Assembly: GCA_963585895.1 (NCBI GenBank)
Contig: OY757921.1
Coordinates: forward strand, 80,641,127-80,705,126
Length of the DNA: 64,000 bases
Origin: Sepioteuthis lessoniana
Lineage: Eukaryota; Mollusca; Cephalopoda; Myopsida; Loliginidae
Direction: 5' to 3'
Positions 63,303-64,000 of this stretch are shown here, piece after piece. The first letter of the stretch is position 1. Each line of letters opens with the position of its first letter. A program made the position numbers and the translations under genes. The notes under the pieces are model-generated. The model did not search any database. It saw nothing but the letters and a program-made list of their open reading frames with translations, and had not been told where the DNA came from.

Positions 63303-63751
63303 TTGCCCAGTCAGCTGGGGCAGTAGAATACAGCGACTGCTTCTCTGCAGAGGGGTAAGACCACCCCCCAATGAGTGTCCTGGATATGACACTAAAATAT
63401 CTGATGGTGAGGTTCCAGTGATGCTGGAGCTTTGGGAAATGTAGAGCACCTCTTTATTGCCATTGCTTCCAGGTCCACTCTGGCCCGGAATGGTAGCATC
63501 TGATAGCGCCCTATCTATGGGTTAAATAGAACTAACTGCATACTTATGCTAAACTGAATTGTTTGAATTAGAACTGTTTGACTAAGCACTGCTTAAAATA
63601 GAAATGTTTTTGACAATTAAACTGTACTTACATTTAAACTGCGTGCTTATGCTAAACTGAATTGTTTGAAATAGAACTTTGTATAAAAATGGATTTGGCA
63701 TCAAATAACCTACAAAGGTTGATATGCCATAAAACCCAAACAAACAACCAA
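63303..63751 (+). repeat. Retroposon D, complete with target duplication
   Basis: 12 bp duplication CCTAAATTCAAT (63291-63302, 63752-63763). Head with CAGTCAGCTGGGGCAGTAG, GAGTGTCCTGGATATGACAC, CCACTCTGGCCCGGAATGG; about three VNTR units; tail GGATTTGGCATCAAATAACC, GGTTGATATGCCATAAAAC and CAAACAAAC repeats. Confidence 0.93.
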
Positions 63752-63874
63752 CCTAAATTCAATATTAAATTAAAAATAATAATTAATCTACCAGTGTTTA
63801 ATGCAATTTATAATAGAAAAGAATCAGAAAACTGTACATGCAGCTTTAATTCTTGAATTTTTTAACAAAAAAAA

Positions 63875-64000
63875 ATATTAGGTTTGATTTGGTTTTATGG
63901 CATATCAACCATTATAGGTTATTTAATGCCAAATCCTCTTTGTACATATATTTTAAATATATATGGTTTGGTTTGATTTGATAACATTCTTAAATGAGCT
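63875..64000 (-). repeat. Retroposon D, tail and first VNTR, cut by the window end
   Basis: GGTTTTATGGCATATCAACC, TATAGGTTATTTAATGCC, AAATATATATGGTTTGG, ACATTCTTAAATGAGC. The head lies beyond the window. Confidence 0.8.

Overview
The window looks like an intron-rich stretch of a coleoid cephalopod genome, most likely an octopus (inference). The base composition is AT-rich and about half or more of the sequence is recognisable transposable elements. At least five families of short retroposons are present (four with tRNA-like heads), together with RTE-, R2- and RNase-H-type LINE pieces, mariner/Tc1 elements and MITEs, solo LTRs and long (TA)n runs. No bacterial, viral or organellar gene content is seen, and there is no true tRNA, rRNA or CRISPR array.

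One host gene can be read with confidence. It lies on the minus strand in six coding exons: 41785-41549, 18112-17804, 13986-13870, 12181-12028, 7474-7369 and 1659-1458. All five introns have GT-AG ends and the phases (0, 0, 0, 1, 2) join to one 374-residue reading frame. The product is a short type I membrane protein: signal peptide, one NIDO (nidogen-type extracellular) domain, a transmembrane helix directly behind it, a Cys-Cys-Cys/basic border and a 66-residue acidic-to-basic tail. The EGF, AMOP, VWD, sushi or fibronectin domains that usually accompany NIDO are not seen. A possible 5' untranslated exon lies at 46842-46573.

The introns and flanks are layers of repeats. The commonest is a retroposon called D here: a hairpin-rich head of about 230 bp, a variable number of 55-75 bp tandem units, and a 3' hairpin tail ending in CCAAA-type repeats. 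Several copies have clean 11-12 bp target-site duplications. SINE-A, SINE-B, SINE-C and SINE-E have tRNA-like A/B boxes; SINE-B shares the 3' hairpin tail of D, and SINE-A and SINE-B share a central domain. Three mariner copies carry the same internal deletion. An RTE insertion at 35.6-36.9 kb has an inverted 5' part, as expected from twin priming. An 844 bp element with inverted arms (22144-22987) carries hammerhead-ribozyme-like motifs in both arms, and a second hammerhead-like family occurs at 27.4 and 29.2 kb. Solo LTRs lie at 6.4, 25.0, 33.0, 45.5 and probably 56.3 kb, often inside older repeats, which gives a relative order of insertion.

Nothing suggests that the repeats cooperate with the gene beyond filling its introns. 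The items most worth following up are the minimal NIDO membrane protein, the hammerhead-bearing elements, the VNTR retroposon and a 40 bp perfect palindrome inside a small insertion.
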